Shown in pieces: positions 7,723 through 16,346 of a DNA stretch of 64,000 nucleotides. The translations under genes and the position numbers were made by a program. Origin of the DNA: Achromobacter kerstersii (GTDB taxonomy: Bacteria > Pseudomonadota > Gammaproteobacteria > Burkholderiales > Burkholderiaceae_B). Where the stretch lies: the NCBI RefSeq assembly GCF_902859595.1, contig NZ_CADIJQ010000005.1:62001-126000 (forward strand). The letters are read 5' to 3'. The notes beneath the pieces are model-generated. The model saw nothing but the letters and a program-made list of their open reading frames with translations, did not search any database and had not been told where the DNA came from. Positions within the stretch are counted from its first letter, which is position 1. Every line of letters starts with the position of its first letter.

Positions 7723-8364
7723 TCAAATCTCATCAATCGCCGTACTCGCCGTCGCGCCCGCCGGCGCGTCCCCTGCGCCGATCGCGTAGCGGTCGCGCGT
7801 GGTGACGTAGAAGCTGGCGCCGAAGCGGCCCACCGGAAAGTAATCCTGTAGACGCACGCGCCAGGTTTCCGTGTCGATCAGGCCGTCGCGCGCGTGCAGC
7901 CAGCGCACCTGGCCGATGAAGATCTGGCGGCTGGCGGTTTCCATGGTTTCGTAGAGCGTGCATTCGAATGCCACGGGCGCTTGCACGATGCGCGGCGGCT
8001 TGACGTGGTGGCTGGGCGCGGCGTCCAGGCCAGCGTGGGCCAGTTCGCTGACGTCCGCCGGCAGGCGGTCGCCGCAGCGGTGCATTTTTTCCGCCATGGC
8101 TTCGTCGGTCAGGTGCACCACGAACTCCTTGTCGCGGGCGATGTTGCGCGCCGTGTCCTTCAGGCCGCCGTCTTCCAGCCGGTTGATGCTGACCATGACA
8201 ATCGGCGGGTCTTCGCCCAGCATGTTGAACATGCTGAAGGGCGCCGCGTTGACCACGCCGGTGTCCGACAAGGTGGTGATCAGCGCGATCGGGCGGGGCA
8301 CGATCAGGCTGGCCATCAGCTTGTAGCGCTGGTATTCGGTGATTGCGTCGAAGTCGATTTCCAT
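7723..8364 (-). CDS. Flavin reductase-like FMN-binding split-barrel protein
   Basis: A 213-residue protein beginning MEIDFDAITEYQRYKLMASL, with the flavin reductase-like segments RPIALITTLSDTGVVNAAPFS and PPIVMVSINR in the first 75 residues. The family binds FMN and often serves as an NAD(P)H:flavin reductase for a monooxygenase. No partner monooxygenase is visible here. The ATG at 8364 lies one base after the stop of the upstream GntR gene, so the two are co-transcribed and probably translationally linked. It ends 7 bp from the convergent LysR gene. Confidence 0.85.
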   Translation of the reverse strand: MEIDFDAITEYQRYKLMASLIVPRPIALITTLSDTGVVNAAPFSMFNMLGEDPPIVMVSINRLEDGGLKDTARNIARDKEFVVHLTDEAMAEKMHRCGDRLPADVSELAHAGLDAAPSHHVKPPRIVQAPVAFECTLYETMETASRQIFIGQVRWLHARDGLIDTETWRVRLQDYFPVGRFGASFYVTTRDRYAIGAGDAPAGATASTAIDEI

Positions 8365-8365
8365 A

Positions 8366-9172
8366 TCAGGCCAGTCCCAGCATCTGGGCAAGGGTTTGCG
8401 CGGGTTGCGGGCGTTCAAGGCTGATACGCCGCTCCAGGTCCGCAAGGTGGTTGTCATTGATTTTCACGGCTTCGGCCACGTCGCCGCGTTCCATCAGGTC
8501 GACGATCAGCACGTGCTCGCCGTGTTCGCAGGCGGCGTTGCCGGGCGGCTCGTACAGCGCCACGATGAGCGAGCAGCGCGACACCAGTTCGGCCAGATAG
8601 CCGTGCAGAATGGCGTTGCCCGACAGCTCGCCCAGCCGCACATGAAAGGCGCTGGCCTGACGCGCCCATGCGGGTTGGCCGGCGCGATGCAGCAAGGCGT
8701 GTTCGTCGCGCAACTGCTTGCGCAGCGACGCGTAGTCGGCCTTGGTGGCGCGCGCCACGGCCAGCGGCAGCAGCGCCGCTTCCAGCGCACGGCGCGCCTG
8801 GAAGATCTGGCGCGTGTCTTCGGGCGTGGGCTCGGCCACCACGGCGCCACGGTTGTGATGCAGGTCAACCACGTGCTCGTGCGCCAGGCGTTGCAAGGCC
8901 TTGCGCGCCACGGATCGCGACACGCCGAACAAGTCGCAGATGGCGGCCTCGGGCAGCTTTGTGCCGGGGGTCAGCCGCTGGCTCATCACGCTTTCGTAGA
9001 CGGCCTCGCAGATGCGGCGCTCCATGTCGCTGTCGGGCGTGCCGTCGGCGGGGCCGGCGTCGCGCGGGGCAGCGGACGCGACGCTGGCGCGTTCCATAAC
9101 AGCAGACTCCACGGCGATCTTGCTGCGGGGGGCAGGCTTGGCGCGGGGTTTGGCGGGGCTTCGGCTGGGCAT
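8366..9172 (-). CDS. GntR-family regulator with FCD effector domain
   Basis: The 268-residue protein has an alanine- and basic-rich leader (1-48), a winged helix-turn-helix (EAAICDLFGVSRSVARKALQ, about 75-94) and an all-helical FCD domain (RQIFQARRALEAALLPLAV onward). The FCD histidines that normally hold a metal are plausible in FHVRLGELSGN and HEHV/NDNH-type positions. FCD regulators respond to small carboxylates. It lies directly upstream of the flavin reductase, and its own leader contains a six-copy 17-bp repeat array. It may control that reductase and the divergent deacetylase-transporter genes. Confidence 0.88.
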   Translation of the reverse strand: MPSRSPAKPRAKPAPRSKIAVESAVMERASVASAAPRDAGPADGTPDSDMERRICEAVYESVMSQRLTPGTKLPEAAICDLFGVSRSVARKALQRLAHEHVVDLHHNRGAVVAEPTPEDTRQIFQARRALEAALLPLAVARATKADYASLRKQLRDEHALLHRAGQPAWARQASAFHVRLGELSGNAILHGYLAELVSRCSLIVALYEPPGNAACEHGEHVLIVDLMERGDVAEAVKINDNHLADLERRISLERPQPAQTLAQMLGLA

Positions 9173-9186
9173 GCTGAACTCGAAAA

Positions 9187-9288
9187 GGTTAAACGGGTGC
9201 GGCGGTTAAACGGGTGCGGCAGTGAGACGGGTACGGCGGTTAAACGGGTAAGGCAGTTGAACGGGTAAGACAGTTAACCGGCTACGGC
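9187..9288. repeat. 17-bp minisatellite, six contiguous copies
   Basis: Six uninterrupted units of 17 bp lie at 9187, 9204, 9221, 9238, 9255 and 9272. The consensus is GGTTAAACGGGTGCGGC; the first two copies are identical and the rest differ at a few positions. The array ends 15 bp before the GntR start codon, in its promoter or leader region. Confidence 0.92.
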
Positions 9289-9327
9289 GGCGGGATCGCT
9301 CGGAGCCGGGCCGGTAGCGGCCAGGCC

Positions 9328-10398
9328 TCATAGCGCAGCAATCACGCCCGCTGGCAGGCTATCGACATGACGGCAGATCTCACCCGGCGTGGTGAACCAG
9401 ATCTCGCCCCGGTCGCGCGCGGCGGCCAGTGGCGCCAGCGCGCGGCGCAGGTGCCGCAAGCGGTACGGCTGCCCGACGATATACGGATGCAGCGCAATGC
9501 CCATGACCAGCGGCTGGCGGGTGGCCTGCACGCGCATCTCTTCGAACTGGTCAAGAATCATATCGGCAAAGTCGCGCGCGTCCATCTTGCGCCCCATGAT
9601 CATCGGGATGTCGTTGAGCTCTTGCGGATACGGAATGGCCCAGAGGTCGCCCGCGCGGGTGCGCATGCGCATCGGCTGGTCGTCATGGCACCAATTCAGC
9701 GTGTAGCGGTAGCCGGCTTCGGCCAAGAGATCGGGCGTGGCGCGGGACTCCGAAATCCATGGCGACAGCCAGCCCGCAGGCGCGTCACCCGTGTGCTGAC
9801 GGATGCGGTCGCGGCAATGCGCAAGCAGCGCGCTTTCCTCGGCCTCGGCCAGGCCGCCCTGCCGGTGCGCGTTGCTGTAGCCGTGGCCGATCAATTCATC
9901 ACCGCGCGCGAGGAAGGCGTCCATCAGGCCGGGGCAGTGGTCATACAAAGCGGTGTTGATCAGCACGCCCGCGGGCAGGCGCAATTCGTCGAACAGTTCC
10001 AGGCAGCGCCACGCGCCCACGCGGTTGCCGTATTCGCGCCAGGCGTAGTTCAGCACGTCGGGATGCGGAGATGCCGGCCCCAACTCGGCGCCCAGCCCTT
10101 CGCCAAACGCGAAGTGTTCGATGTTGAACCCCAGGTACACGGCCAGACGCGCGCCGTTCGGCCAGGTGTAGTCGGCCCGGCCAGAGATGGGCTGGTAGGC
10201 GAAGCGGCCATGGCAGGCCAGGGGTTCGGGCGTCCAGGCGGAGCCGGGTGCGGACATCGCCCCGGGAATCGACCCGGGAATCGACCCGGGAATCGACCCG
10301 GGCATAGACCCGGACATCGACCCAGCCATCGAGGTGGACATCGACCCGGACGCATCGGCACGCCCCGGATTAGTGCTTGAAAGCAAGGATGGATTCAT
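9328..10398 (-). CDS. Polysaccharide deacetylase-family protein (PuuE/allantoinase-like)
   Basis: Translated from the ATG at 10398 it has 356 residues. Residues from about 55 on match the NodB-fold carbohydrate-esterase family that includes PuuE-type allantoinases: NGARLAVYLGFNIEHFAFG, the GVLINTALYDHCPGLMDAFL segment, ELIGHGYSNAHRQGG, WLSPWISESRATPDLL and the C-terminal ALHPYIVGQPYRLRHL. The first 50 residues are a Ser-Gly-Met/Ile-Pro repeat coded by a 12-bp tandem repeat and have no family counterpart. The true start may be an internal ATG, and no good Shine-Dalgarno sequence precedes 10398. The chemistry is probably C-N hydrolysis of an amide. The divergent transporter may import the substrate. 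Confidence 0.78.
   Translation of the reverse strand: MNPSLLSSTNPGRADASGSMSTSMAGSMSGSMPGSIPGSIPGSIPGAMSAPGSAWTPEPLACHGRFAYQPISGRADYTWPNGARLAVYLGFNIEHFAFGEGLGAELGPASPHPDVLNYAWREYGNRVGAWRCLELFDELRLPAGVLINTALYDHCPGLMDAFLARGDELIGHGYSNAHRQGGLAEAEESALLAHCRDRIRQHTGDAPAGWLSPWISESRATPDLLAEAGYRYTLNWCHDDQPMRMRTRAGDLWAIPYPQELNDIPMIMGRKMDARDFADMILDQFEEMRVQATRQPLVMGIALHPYIVGQPYRLRHLRRALAPLAAARDRGEIWFTTPGEICRHVDSLPAGVIAAL
10260..10345. repeat. 12-bp repeat inside the deacetylase 5' end
   Basis: CCCGGGAATCGA-type 12-bp units are repeated about seven times with increasing divergence. On the minus strand they encode Gly-Ser-Met/Ile-Pro steps. A 12-bp unit preserves the reading frame, so copy-number change would only lengthen or shorten the N-terminal tail. 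Confidence 0.85.
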
Positions 10399-10556
10399 TT
10401 TGGTGCAAATCCTGATGCATGATTGTTAACAAAATTCCTGCTGCTTTGAAAACAAAATTTGGCGTTGACGCACACAAAGTGCAGGCAAAACACGCCGCAT
10501 CCCCCTGGTAACGCCGTGATCGCCGCAACCTGCGGCCGGGCCGGATCAGGTGGCAT

Positions 10557-10604
10557 GGATCTTGCATGGGGTAGGCAAGCAGCACTTAACCCCATGCAAG
10601 ATCC
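10557..10604. promoter_or_regulatory. Perfect 16-bp inverted repeat before the ABC transporter operon
   Basis: GGATCTTGCATGGGGT (10557-10572) and ACCCCATGCAAGATCC (10589-10604) are exact reverse complements separated by 16 nt. The element ends 12 bases before the Shine-Dalgarno sequence of the substrate-binding protein gene at 10629. It could be a dimeric operator or a stable mRNA hairpin. There is no T-run behind it, so it is not a standard terminator. The 10399-10556 stretch is the divergent promoter region. Confidence 0.8.
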
Positions 10605-10628
10605 GTTCCACTTTTCCAGGAGTGCCCG

Positions 10629-11819
10629 ATGGTCCCGACCCGCCGTTCCTTTCTGCTTCGCGCCACCGCCGCCGCCCTCTTCACGGCCGGCCTCGCCCTG
10701 CAACCGGCGCTTGCCGCCGACCCCATCAAGATCGGCTTGATCACCGCGCTGTCGGGCGAGTCGGCCCGCGCGGGCGAAGCGCTGACGCGCGGCATGACCA
10801 TCGCCATCGACGAAATCAACGCCAAGGGCGGGCTGTTGGGTGGCCGCCAGATCGTGCTGGTGCGGCGCGACGACGAAGGCAACCCCGCCAAGGGCATGGC
10901 CGCCGCGCGCGAGCTGATCTTCAAGGAAAAAGTGGCCGTGCTGTTTGGCGGCCTGGACACGCCGGTCTCGATGGCCATCGTGCCCATCGTGAATCAGGAG
11001 AAGGTGCCGTTCATGGGTCCGTGGGCGGCCGGCACGGCCATCACGCAGAACAAGGGCAACCCGAACTTCGTGTTCCGCGTGTCGGCCATGGACGAGATCG
11101 TCGACAGCGCCATGGTTCAGTACGCGCAAAAGACGTTCCAAAGCGCCAAGCCCGGCATGATTCTGGTGAATAACCCCTGGGGCGAATCCAACGAGAAAGG
11201 CCTGAACGCTGCGCTTGCAGCCGCCAAGGTCACGCCCGCAGGCGTTGAAAAATTCCAGCCCAACGACCTGGACGTGGTGCCGCAACTAAGCCGCCTGAAG
11301 GCCGCAGGTGCGGACACGCTGTTCCTGGTGGGCAACGTGGGCCCGTCGGCGCAAGTGGTGAAGTCGTTGGACCGCATGGGCTGGAAGGTGCCGATCGTGT
11401 CGCACTGGGGCCCTGCGGGCGGCCGCTTTACTGAGCTTGCCGGCCCCAACGCCAAGAACGTGCACTTCGTGCAGACCTACAGCTTCTTCGGCAAGCAAGG
11501 GCCGGTGGGCGACAAGGTGATGCAGGCGCTGAAGACCAAGTATTCCGACATCAAAGGCCCGCAAGACATCACGCCCGCCGTCGGCGTGGCCAACGCGTAT
11601 GACGGCATGCAGCTGGCGGCGCTGGCCATCGCGCAGGCCGGCTCGACCGATGGCGACGCGGTGCGCCAGGGCTTCTACAAGATCGGCAAGTACGACGGCC
11701 TGATCAAGACGTATGAGCAGCCCTTCACGCCGGCCTCGCACGATGCGCTGCGCGAGAACGACTACGTGTGGACGCAGTTCATCGACAACCGCATCCTGCC
11801 CGTCAAGGGCGCGCAGTAA
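10629..11819 (+). CDS. Branched-chain amino acid-type ABC transporter substrate-binding protein
   Basis: Periplasmic type I binding protein of 396 residues. Its signal peptide starts MVPTRRSFLLRA, a twin-arginine-like pattern, with a likely cut after QPALA near residue 29-30. The mature protein opens ADPIKIGLITALSGESARAGEA, typical of the LivK/Peripla_BP_6 family, and keeps the two-lobed layout to the end. AGGAG lies about ten bases upstream of the ATG. It is the first gene of a three-gene operon with a LivH-type permease and a fused LivM-LivG-LivF protein. The ligand may be an amide, an amino acid or a urea-like compound. Confidence 0.93.
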   Translation: MVPTRRSFLLRATAAALFTAGLALQPALAADPIKIGLITALSGESARAGEALTRGMTIAIDEINAKGGLLGGRQIVLVRRDDEGNPAKGMAAARELIFKEKVAVLFGGLDTPVSMAIVPIVNQEKVPFMGPWAAGTAITQNKGNPNFVFRVSAMDEIVDSAMVQYAQKTFQSAKPGMILVNNPWGESNEKGLNAALAAAKVTPAGVEKFQPNDLDVVPQLSRLKAAGADTLFLVGNVGPSAQVVKSLDRMGWKVPIVSHWGPAGGRFTELAGPNAKNVHFVQTYSFFGKQGPVGDKVMQALKTKYSDIKGPQDITPAVGVANAYDGMQLAALAIAQAGSTDGDAVRQGFYKIGKYDGLIKTYEQPFTPASHDALRENDYVWTQFIDNRILPVKGAQ

Positions 11820-11846
11820 ATCAGCTGAATCACGCGGGAGACGCGC

Positions 11847-12725
11847 ATGTTGTTGATGTCCGCCATCGTCAGCGGCCTGGGTCTGGGAAGCATGTACGGA
11901 CTGATGGCCCTGGGCTTTTACCTGACCTACGCCGTATCAGGCACGGTGAACTTCGCCCAGGGCAGTTCCATGATGCTGGGCGCCGTGCTGACCTACACGT
12001 TCGCGCAGACGCTGGGCTGGCCGCTTGCGCCCGCCTTGCTGGTAGCGCTGGCGCTGTGCGGCGTGTATGGGCTGGTGGTTGAGCGGCTGGCCGTGCGGCC
12101 ATTCGCCAGCCGTGGCTCCAATGCGTGGCTGATGTCCACGGTGGCGCTTGGCATCGTGCTGGACAACGTCGTGATGTTCACCTTCGGCAAGGAACCGCGC
12201 AGCCTGCCGTCGCCGCTTGCGCAAGCGCCGCTTGAAATCGGCGGCCTGGGGCTGGGCATCTACCCGCTGCAACTGCTGATTCCGATCATAGGCCTGGTGC
12301 TGGCGGCGGCGCTGCATACCTTGTCGCGCCGCACGCGCTGGGGCGTGGCGCTGCTGGCAGTGGTGCAGAACCCGAACGCGGCGCGGCTGATGGGCATTCC
12401 CGTGCGCCACGCCATCATGGCCGCCTTTGCCGTGTCCACGCTGTTTGCAGGCGTGGCGGGCGCGCTGGTTGCGCCGCTGTTCAACGTGCAAGCGGACATG
12501 GGCACGCTGTTCGGGCTGAAGGCCTTTGTGGTCGCCATTCTGGGCGGCATCACCAGCGCCTGGGGCGTGATGATCGCGGGCCTGCTGTTTGGCGTGGTCG
12601 AAGCGTTGATCACCGTTGCCCTGGGCTCCGGATACACCCAGATCATCAGCTTCACGCTGGTGATCGTCATGTTGGCCGTGCGTCCGAATGGACTGTTCGG
12701 ACGCGCCGATGTCAGGAAGGTCTGA
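11847..12725 (+). CDS. LivH-type ABC transporter inner-membrane permease
   Basis: A 292-residue integral membrane protein with about eight hydrophobic helices. The N-terminal GLGLGSMYGLMALGFYLTYAVSGTVNFAQG is the LivH hallmark, and AILGGITSAWGVMIAGLLFGVVEAL near 225-249 is the conserved cytoplasmic coupling region. It pairs with the permease part of the next gene as a heterodimeric channel. A GGGAG sequence precedes the ATG, and the stop overlaps the next start in TGATG (12723-12727). Confidence 0.93.
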   Translation: MLLMSAIVSGLGLGSMYGLMALGFYLTYAVSGTVNFAQGSSMMLGAVLTYTFAQTLGWPLAPALLVALALCGVYGLVVERLAVRPFASRGSNAWLMSTVALGIVLDNVVMFTFGKEPRSLPSPLAQAPLEIGGLGLGIYPLQLLIPIIGLVLAAALHTLSRRTRWGVALLAVVQNPNAARLMGIPVRHAIMAAFAVSTLFAGVAGALVAPLFNVQADMGTLFGLKAFVVAILGGITSAWGVMIAGLLFGVVEALITVALGSGYTQIISFTLVIVMLAVRPNGLFGRADVRKV

Positions 12726-15214
12726 TGAATAAGCGACTTGCATCACGCTGGCTGCCGCTGGCGATTTACGCGCTGCTGGCCGTGGCGGGCCTGGCCCTGG
12801 CGGCCACCGTCAACGGCTATTACGTGTTCGTGCTGGGCAACGTGGCGCTGCTGGCGCTGGCCGGCATCGGGCTGAATGTGCTGCTGGGGCTGACCGGGCA
12901 GATGTCATTCGGCCACGCGGGCTTCTACGCCATCGGCGCCTATACCGTCGCCATTCTGACGGGGCAGGCGGGCTGGAGTTTCTGGCTGGCCTGGCCCGCG
13001 GCCGCATTGGTGGCGGGCGCGTTTGGCTTGCTGCTGGCGCTGCCCGCGCTGCGCGTGAAAGGGCCGTACCTGGCGATGATCACCATCGCGTTCGGCTTCA
13101 TCGTCGAGCACGCGCTGATTGAAGGCGGTGACGTCACCGGCGGACAGAACGGGCTGATGGGCATCGTGCAGCCAGAATTCGCCGGCATTGGCGGCGATCG
13201 CGGCGTGGCGATGCTGGCCATCGTGGCCGTGTTCGTGGCGCTGGCGGCGTACGCGCTGCTGTCGCGTGGCACGTGGGGCGCGGCGATGCGCGCCGTGAAA
13301 GACAGCGAGACGGCCAGCGAATCCATCGGCATCAATCCGCTGACGGTCAAGGCCGTGGCGTTCATGGTGTCGGCGGCGGTGGTGGGCTTGGCGGGCGGGC
13401 TCTACGCACCGCAGGCCGGCATGATCACGCCGCACAACTTCAACTTCATGCAGTCCATCCTGTTCGTGCTGGCGGTGACGCTGGGCGGCGCGGGATCGCT
13501 CGCCGGTCCCTTGCTGGGCGCGGTGGTGGTGGGGCTGCTGCCGGAAATGCTGTCCAGCCTGGAGGAATACCGGCTGCTGTTTTTCGGCGCTTTTTTGCTG
13601 GTGGTGCTGTGGGCTGCGCCGGATGGCGTGGCCGGCTTATTGTCGCGGTGGCGGCGCAACTCGGACACGCATGCGCTGGCGCCACGCCAAGGCGGCATGG
13701 CCATGGGCGCACGCCCCCGCGGCGTGTTGCGCGCCGATGCCTTGACCATGACGTTTGGCGGCGTACGCGCGGTGCAGTCGGTGTCGTTCAGCGTGCCGCC
13801 CGCTGCCGTGACAGCGTTGATTGGCCCGAACGGTGCGGGCAAGTCCACCGTCATCAACATGCTTAGCGGCTACTACCAGCCCACCAGCGGCGCGGTGGCG
13901 CTGGGCGACGCGCCCTTGGCCGCACTGCCCGCTTACCGGGTTGCGCGCAGCGGCATCGCCCGCACCTATCAAACGTCGCAACTGTTCGACACGCTAAGCG
14001 TGGAAGACAACGTGGCGCTGGGCATGGTGCGCGGCCGGCTGGGCGGGCTGCTGGCGTCGCGCCGCTTTCTGGCGCCGGACGTGCGCGAACGCGCGCGCGC
14101 CCTGCTGGCGTTCTGCGGCTATGAAGGCGCGCTGGACACGCCTGCCGCCGACCTGCCCCACGTGGACCGCCGGCTGGTGGAGATTGCGCGCGCGCTGGCC
14201 ACCGACGCCGACATTCTGCTGATGGACGAGCCCGCCGCCGGCCTGTCGCGCGAAGACAAGACGCGCCTGGCCGGCCTGCTGCGGCGCATCGCCGAGGCGG
14301 GTGCGGGCGTGCTGCTGGTAGAGCACGACATGGCGCTGGTGATGGGCGTGTCGGATCACATCGTCGCCATTGATGCCGGGCGCGAATTGGCGCAAGGCAC
14401 CCCCGCCGAGATTCAACAATCGGCCGCCGTGCGTCAGGCGTATCTGGGCGATGAAAGCGCCCGGCGCGCGCCCGCCGCGCGGCAACGTGCGGCAGGAACG
14501 GCCATCGCACCCGAGGTGCTGGGGGTGGGCAACCTGGTGACCGGCTATGGCGCGAACCCCGTGCTGCACGGCATCGACCTGCAAGTGCGCCAGGGCGAAA
14601 TGGTGGCGCTGCTGGGCGCCAATGGCGCGGGCAAGTCGACGTTGATGCGCACGCTGGCGGGGCTGCATCGGCCCGTGCAAGGCGGCATGCATTTGCAGGG
14701 CTTGGAACTGAATGGTCTTGCCGCCGACCGCATCGTGGGGCGTGGGCTGGTGCTGGTGCCGGAAGGCCGGCAGGTGTTCCCGGGCTTGAGCGTGCTGGAC
14801 AACATCCGGCTGGGCGCTTTCCTGCATCCCCAAGACCGCGAGGCGCGCGTCGAAGAAATGCTGACGCGCTTTCCGCGCTTGCGCGAACGGCTGCATCAAC
14901 GCGCGGGCTTGTTGTCGGGGGGTGAACAGCAGATGCTGGCGATTGCGCGCGGGCTGATGTCCAAGCCTGTGATTCTGCTGCTGGACGAACCGTCGCTGGG
15001 GCTGGCGCCGAAGATCATCGATGAATTGTTCGACGCGCTGGACCGCCTGCGCGCCGAGTCGATGACGATCTTGCTGGTGGACCAGATGGCCGCGCTGGCG
15101 CTGTCGCTGGCCGACCGCGCGTATGTGCTGGAATCGGGCCGTGTGGCGGCGCAAGGCACGGCGGAAGAGATCGCGCAGGACGGGGCGCTGGCGCGGGCGT
15201 ATCTGGGGGCATGA
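12725..15214 (+). CDS. LivM-LivG-LivF triple fusion: permease plus two ATPases
   Basis: A single 829-residue reading frame. Residues 1-310 are a LivM-type permease (GIGLNVLLGLTGQMSFGHAG). Residues 333-585 are a LivG-type ATPase with Walker A GPNGAGKS at 367-374 and Walker B ILLMDEP. Residues 595-829 are a LivF-type ATPase with Walker A GANGAGKST near 630, signature LLSGGEQQM and Walker B ILLLDEP. These are normally three separate proteins. The first ATPase has LPHVDRR near 476 where the ABC signature should be, so one composite ATP site may be weak. The linkers (310-332 and 575-594) are rich in Arg and Ala and show no frameshift. It works with LivH and the upstream binding protein. Confidence 0.93.
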   Translation: MNKRLASRWLPLAIYALLAVAGLALAATVNGYYVFVLGNVALLALAGIGLNVLLGLTGQMSFGHAGFYAIGAYTVAILTGQAGWSFWLAWPAAALVAGAFGLLLALPALRVKGPYLAMITIAFGFIVEHALIEGGDVTGGQNGLMGIVQPEFAGIGGDRGVAMLAIVAVFVALAAYALLSRGTWGAAMRAVKDSETASESIGINPLTVKAVAFMVSAAVVGLAGGLYAPQAGMITPHNFNFMQSILFVLAVTLGGAGSLAGPLLGAVVVGLLPEMLSSLEEYRLLFFGAFLLVVLWAAPDGVAGLLSRWRRNSDTHALAPRQGGMAMGARPRGVLRADALTMTFGGVRAVQSVSFSVPPAAVTALIGPNGAGKSTVINMLSGYYQPTSGAVALGDAPLAALPAYRVARSGIARTYQTSQLFDTLSVEDNVALGMVRGRLGGLLASRRFLAPDVRERARALLAFCGYEGALDTPAADLPHVDRRLVEIARALATDADILLMDEPAAGLSREDKTRLAGLLRRIAEAGAGVLLVEHDMALVMGVSDHIVAIDAGRELAQGTPAEIQQSAAVRQAYLGDESARRAPAARQRAAGTAIAPEVLGVGNLVTGYGANPVLHGIDLQVRQGEMVALLGANGAGKSTLMRTLAGLHRPVQGGMHLQGLELNGLAADRIVGRGLVLVPEGRQVFPGLSVLDNIRLGAFLHPQDREARVEEMLTRFPRLRERLHQRAGLLSGGEQQMLAIARGLMSKPVILLLDEPSLGLAPKIIDELFDALDRLRAESMTILLVDQMAALALSLADRAYVLESGRVAAQGTAEEIAQDGALARAYLGA

Positions 15215-15228
15215 GATCGGGGCGCTGT

Positions 15229-15289
15229 CCCCTAAGCATTGCGCCCCTAAGCATTGCGCCCCAAGCATTGCCCCCCAAGCATCGCCCCC
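15229..15289. repeat. 15-bp repeat between convergent genes
   Basis: CCCCTAAGCATTGCG occurs twice exactly (15229 and 15244) and then decays into two shorter copies (CCCCAAGCATTGC, CCCCCAAGCATCGC). It fills the gap between the transporter operon and the convergent Lrp-type gene. Confidence 0.8.
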
Positions 15290-15300
15290 ATCAGCGCACA

Positions 15301-16269
15301 TCAGCCCTCGTCCGCGCCCAGCCGCGCGCCGGCGCGCACGATGCCGCAACGCTTGTGGGCGCGCATCACCACGCCGACTTCGCTATTGAGCACGCCGTCC
15401 AGTTCACCCAGACGGCGCGTCACCACTTCCCACAAGTGCAGGCTGTCGCGGCACAGCACGTGCCAGAACAATTGCGACGCGCCGCTGGTGCCGAACAGGC
15501 AGCGCGTGTGCGGGTCCAGCGCCAGATGCGCGGCCAGCGCGTCAACCGCTTGCGGGCGCACCTGCACCGAGATCACGGCTTCCACAGGAAAGCCGACCAG
15601 CGCGGGCTCGACTTCCACACGAAAGCTCAACGCGCGACGCTCCACCAGATGCTGCAATAGCCGCTGCGCAGTCGGTTCGCTGACGTTGGCCTGCTCGGCC
15701 AATTCCGCCAGGCTGGCGCGCCCATCGCGCATCAGATGCGCCACCATGCGCTGCTCGGGCTCGGTCAGCGCGACGGGTGGCGACGCGGATGGCGTCTCGA
15801 CCACAGCGTCCGGTTGCGCCTGAATGCGCCATTGCCCGGCGCGGCGAAACGGCCGCAAGACGAGGCGCGCTTCCACATGCTCGACCCCATCAATCGACGG
15901 CAGCACGCGGGTCACGACGTCGGGCAGGTCGGCCGCGTCCGCCAAGGTCAGCTCGGCCATCAGATCGGCGGTGCCCGCCAGCGTGACGACCAGTTGGCAG
16001 ATGTCCAGCCGCGCCAGTTGATCGGCCACATCCGGCACCCGGCCCGACCGGCAGCGCACCCACGCATGCAGCACCACGCCCTGGCCCATGGCCAGCGGAT
16101 CAGGTTCGGCAATGACGCGCAGCGCGTCGGCGTCCATCAGGCGGCGGATGCGGCGCGCCACGGTCCGCTCGGCAATGCCGGTGGCCGCGCCCAGCTCGCG
16201 CCAGGAAGCGCGGGGGTCTGCCTGCAACGCAATCAGACAGGCCAGATCGGTGTCATCGAGCGCTGGCAT
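15301..16269 (-). CDS. Double-domain Lrp/AsnC-family regulator
   Basis: About 322 residues from the ATG at 16269; longer in-frame starts reach 16338. Two AsnC-type modules are joined. The first has DLACLIALQADPRASWRELG and a helix-turn-helix (AERTVARRIRRLMDADALRV). The second restarts at LTEPEQRMVAHLMRDGRASLAELA with ANVSEPTAQRLLQHLVERRA. Each is followed by an Lrp-like ligand domain. Single Lrp proteins are about 150-160 aa, so the length fits a tandem duplication, a known minor class. It is divergent from the MHS transporter, and AT-rich palindromes lie in the shared promoter. It probably regulates the transporter and amidase genes. Confidence 0.85.
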   Translation of the reverse strand: MPALDDTDLACLIALQADPRASWRELGAATGIAERTVARRIRRLMDADALRVIAEPDPLAMGQGVVLHAWVRCRSGRVPDVADQLARLDICQLVVTLAGTADLMAELTLADAADLPDVVTRVLPSIDGVEHVEARLVLRPFRRAGQWRIQAQPDAVVETPSASPPVALTEPEQRMVAHLMRDGRASLAELAEQANVSEPTAQRLLQHLVERRALSFRVEVEPALVGFPVEAVISVQVRPQAVDALAAHLALDPHTRCLFGTSGASQLFWHVLCRDSLHLWEVVTRRLGELDGVLNSEVGVVMRAHKRCGIVRAGARLGADEG

Positions 16270-16346
16270 TAGGGGCTTACCCTTACTTGACGTGACCATA
16301 TTCATTAATCTAACGTTCGCGCATTGATAAAAACACAAAATTAAAC

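Noticed and set aside
9187-9288. CRISPR-like array (six regular repeats)
   Set aside because: Units are directly contiguous with no spacers, and no cas genes are in the window.
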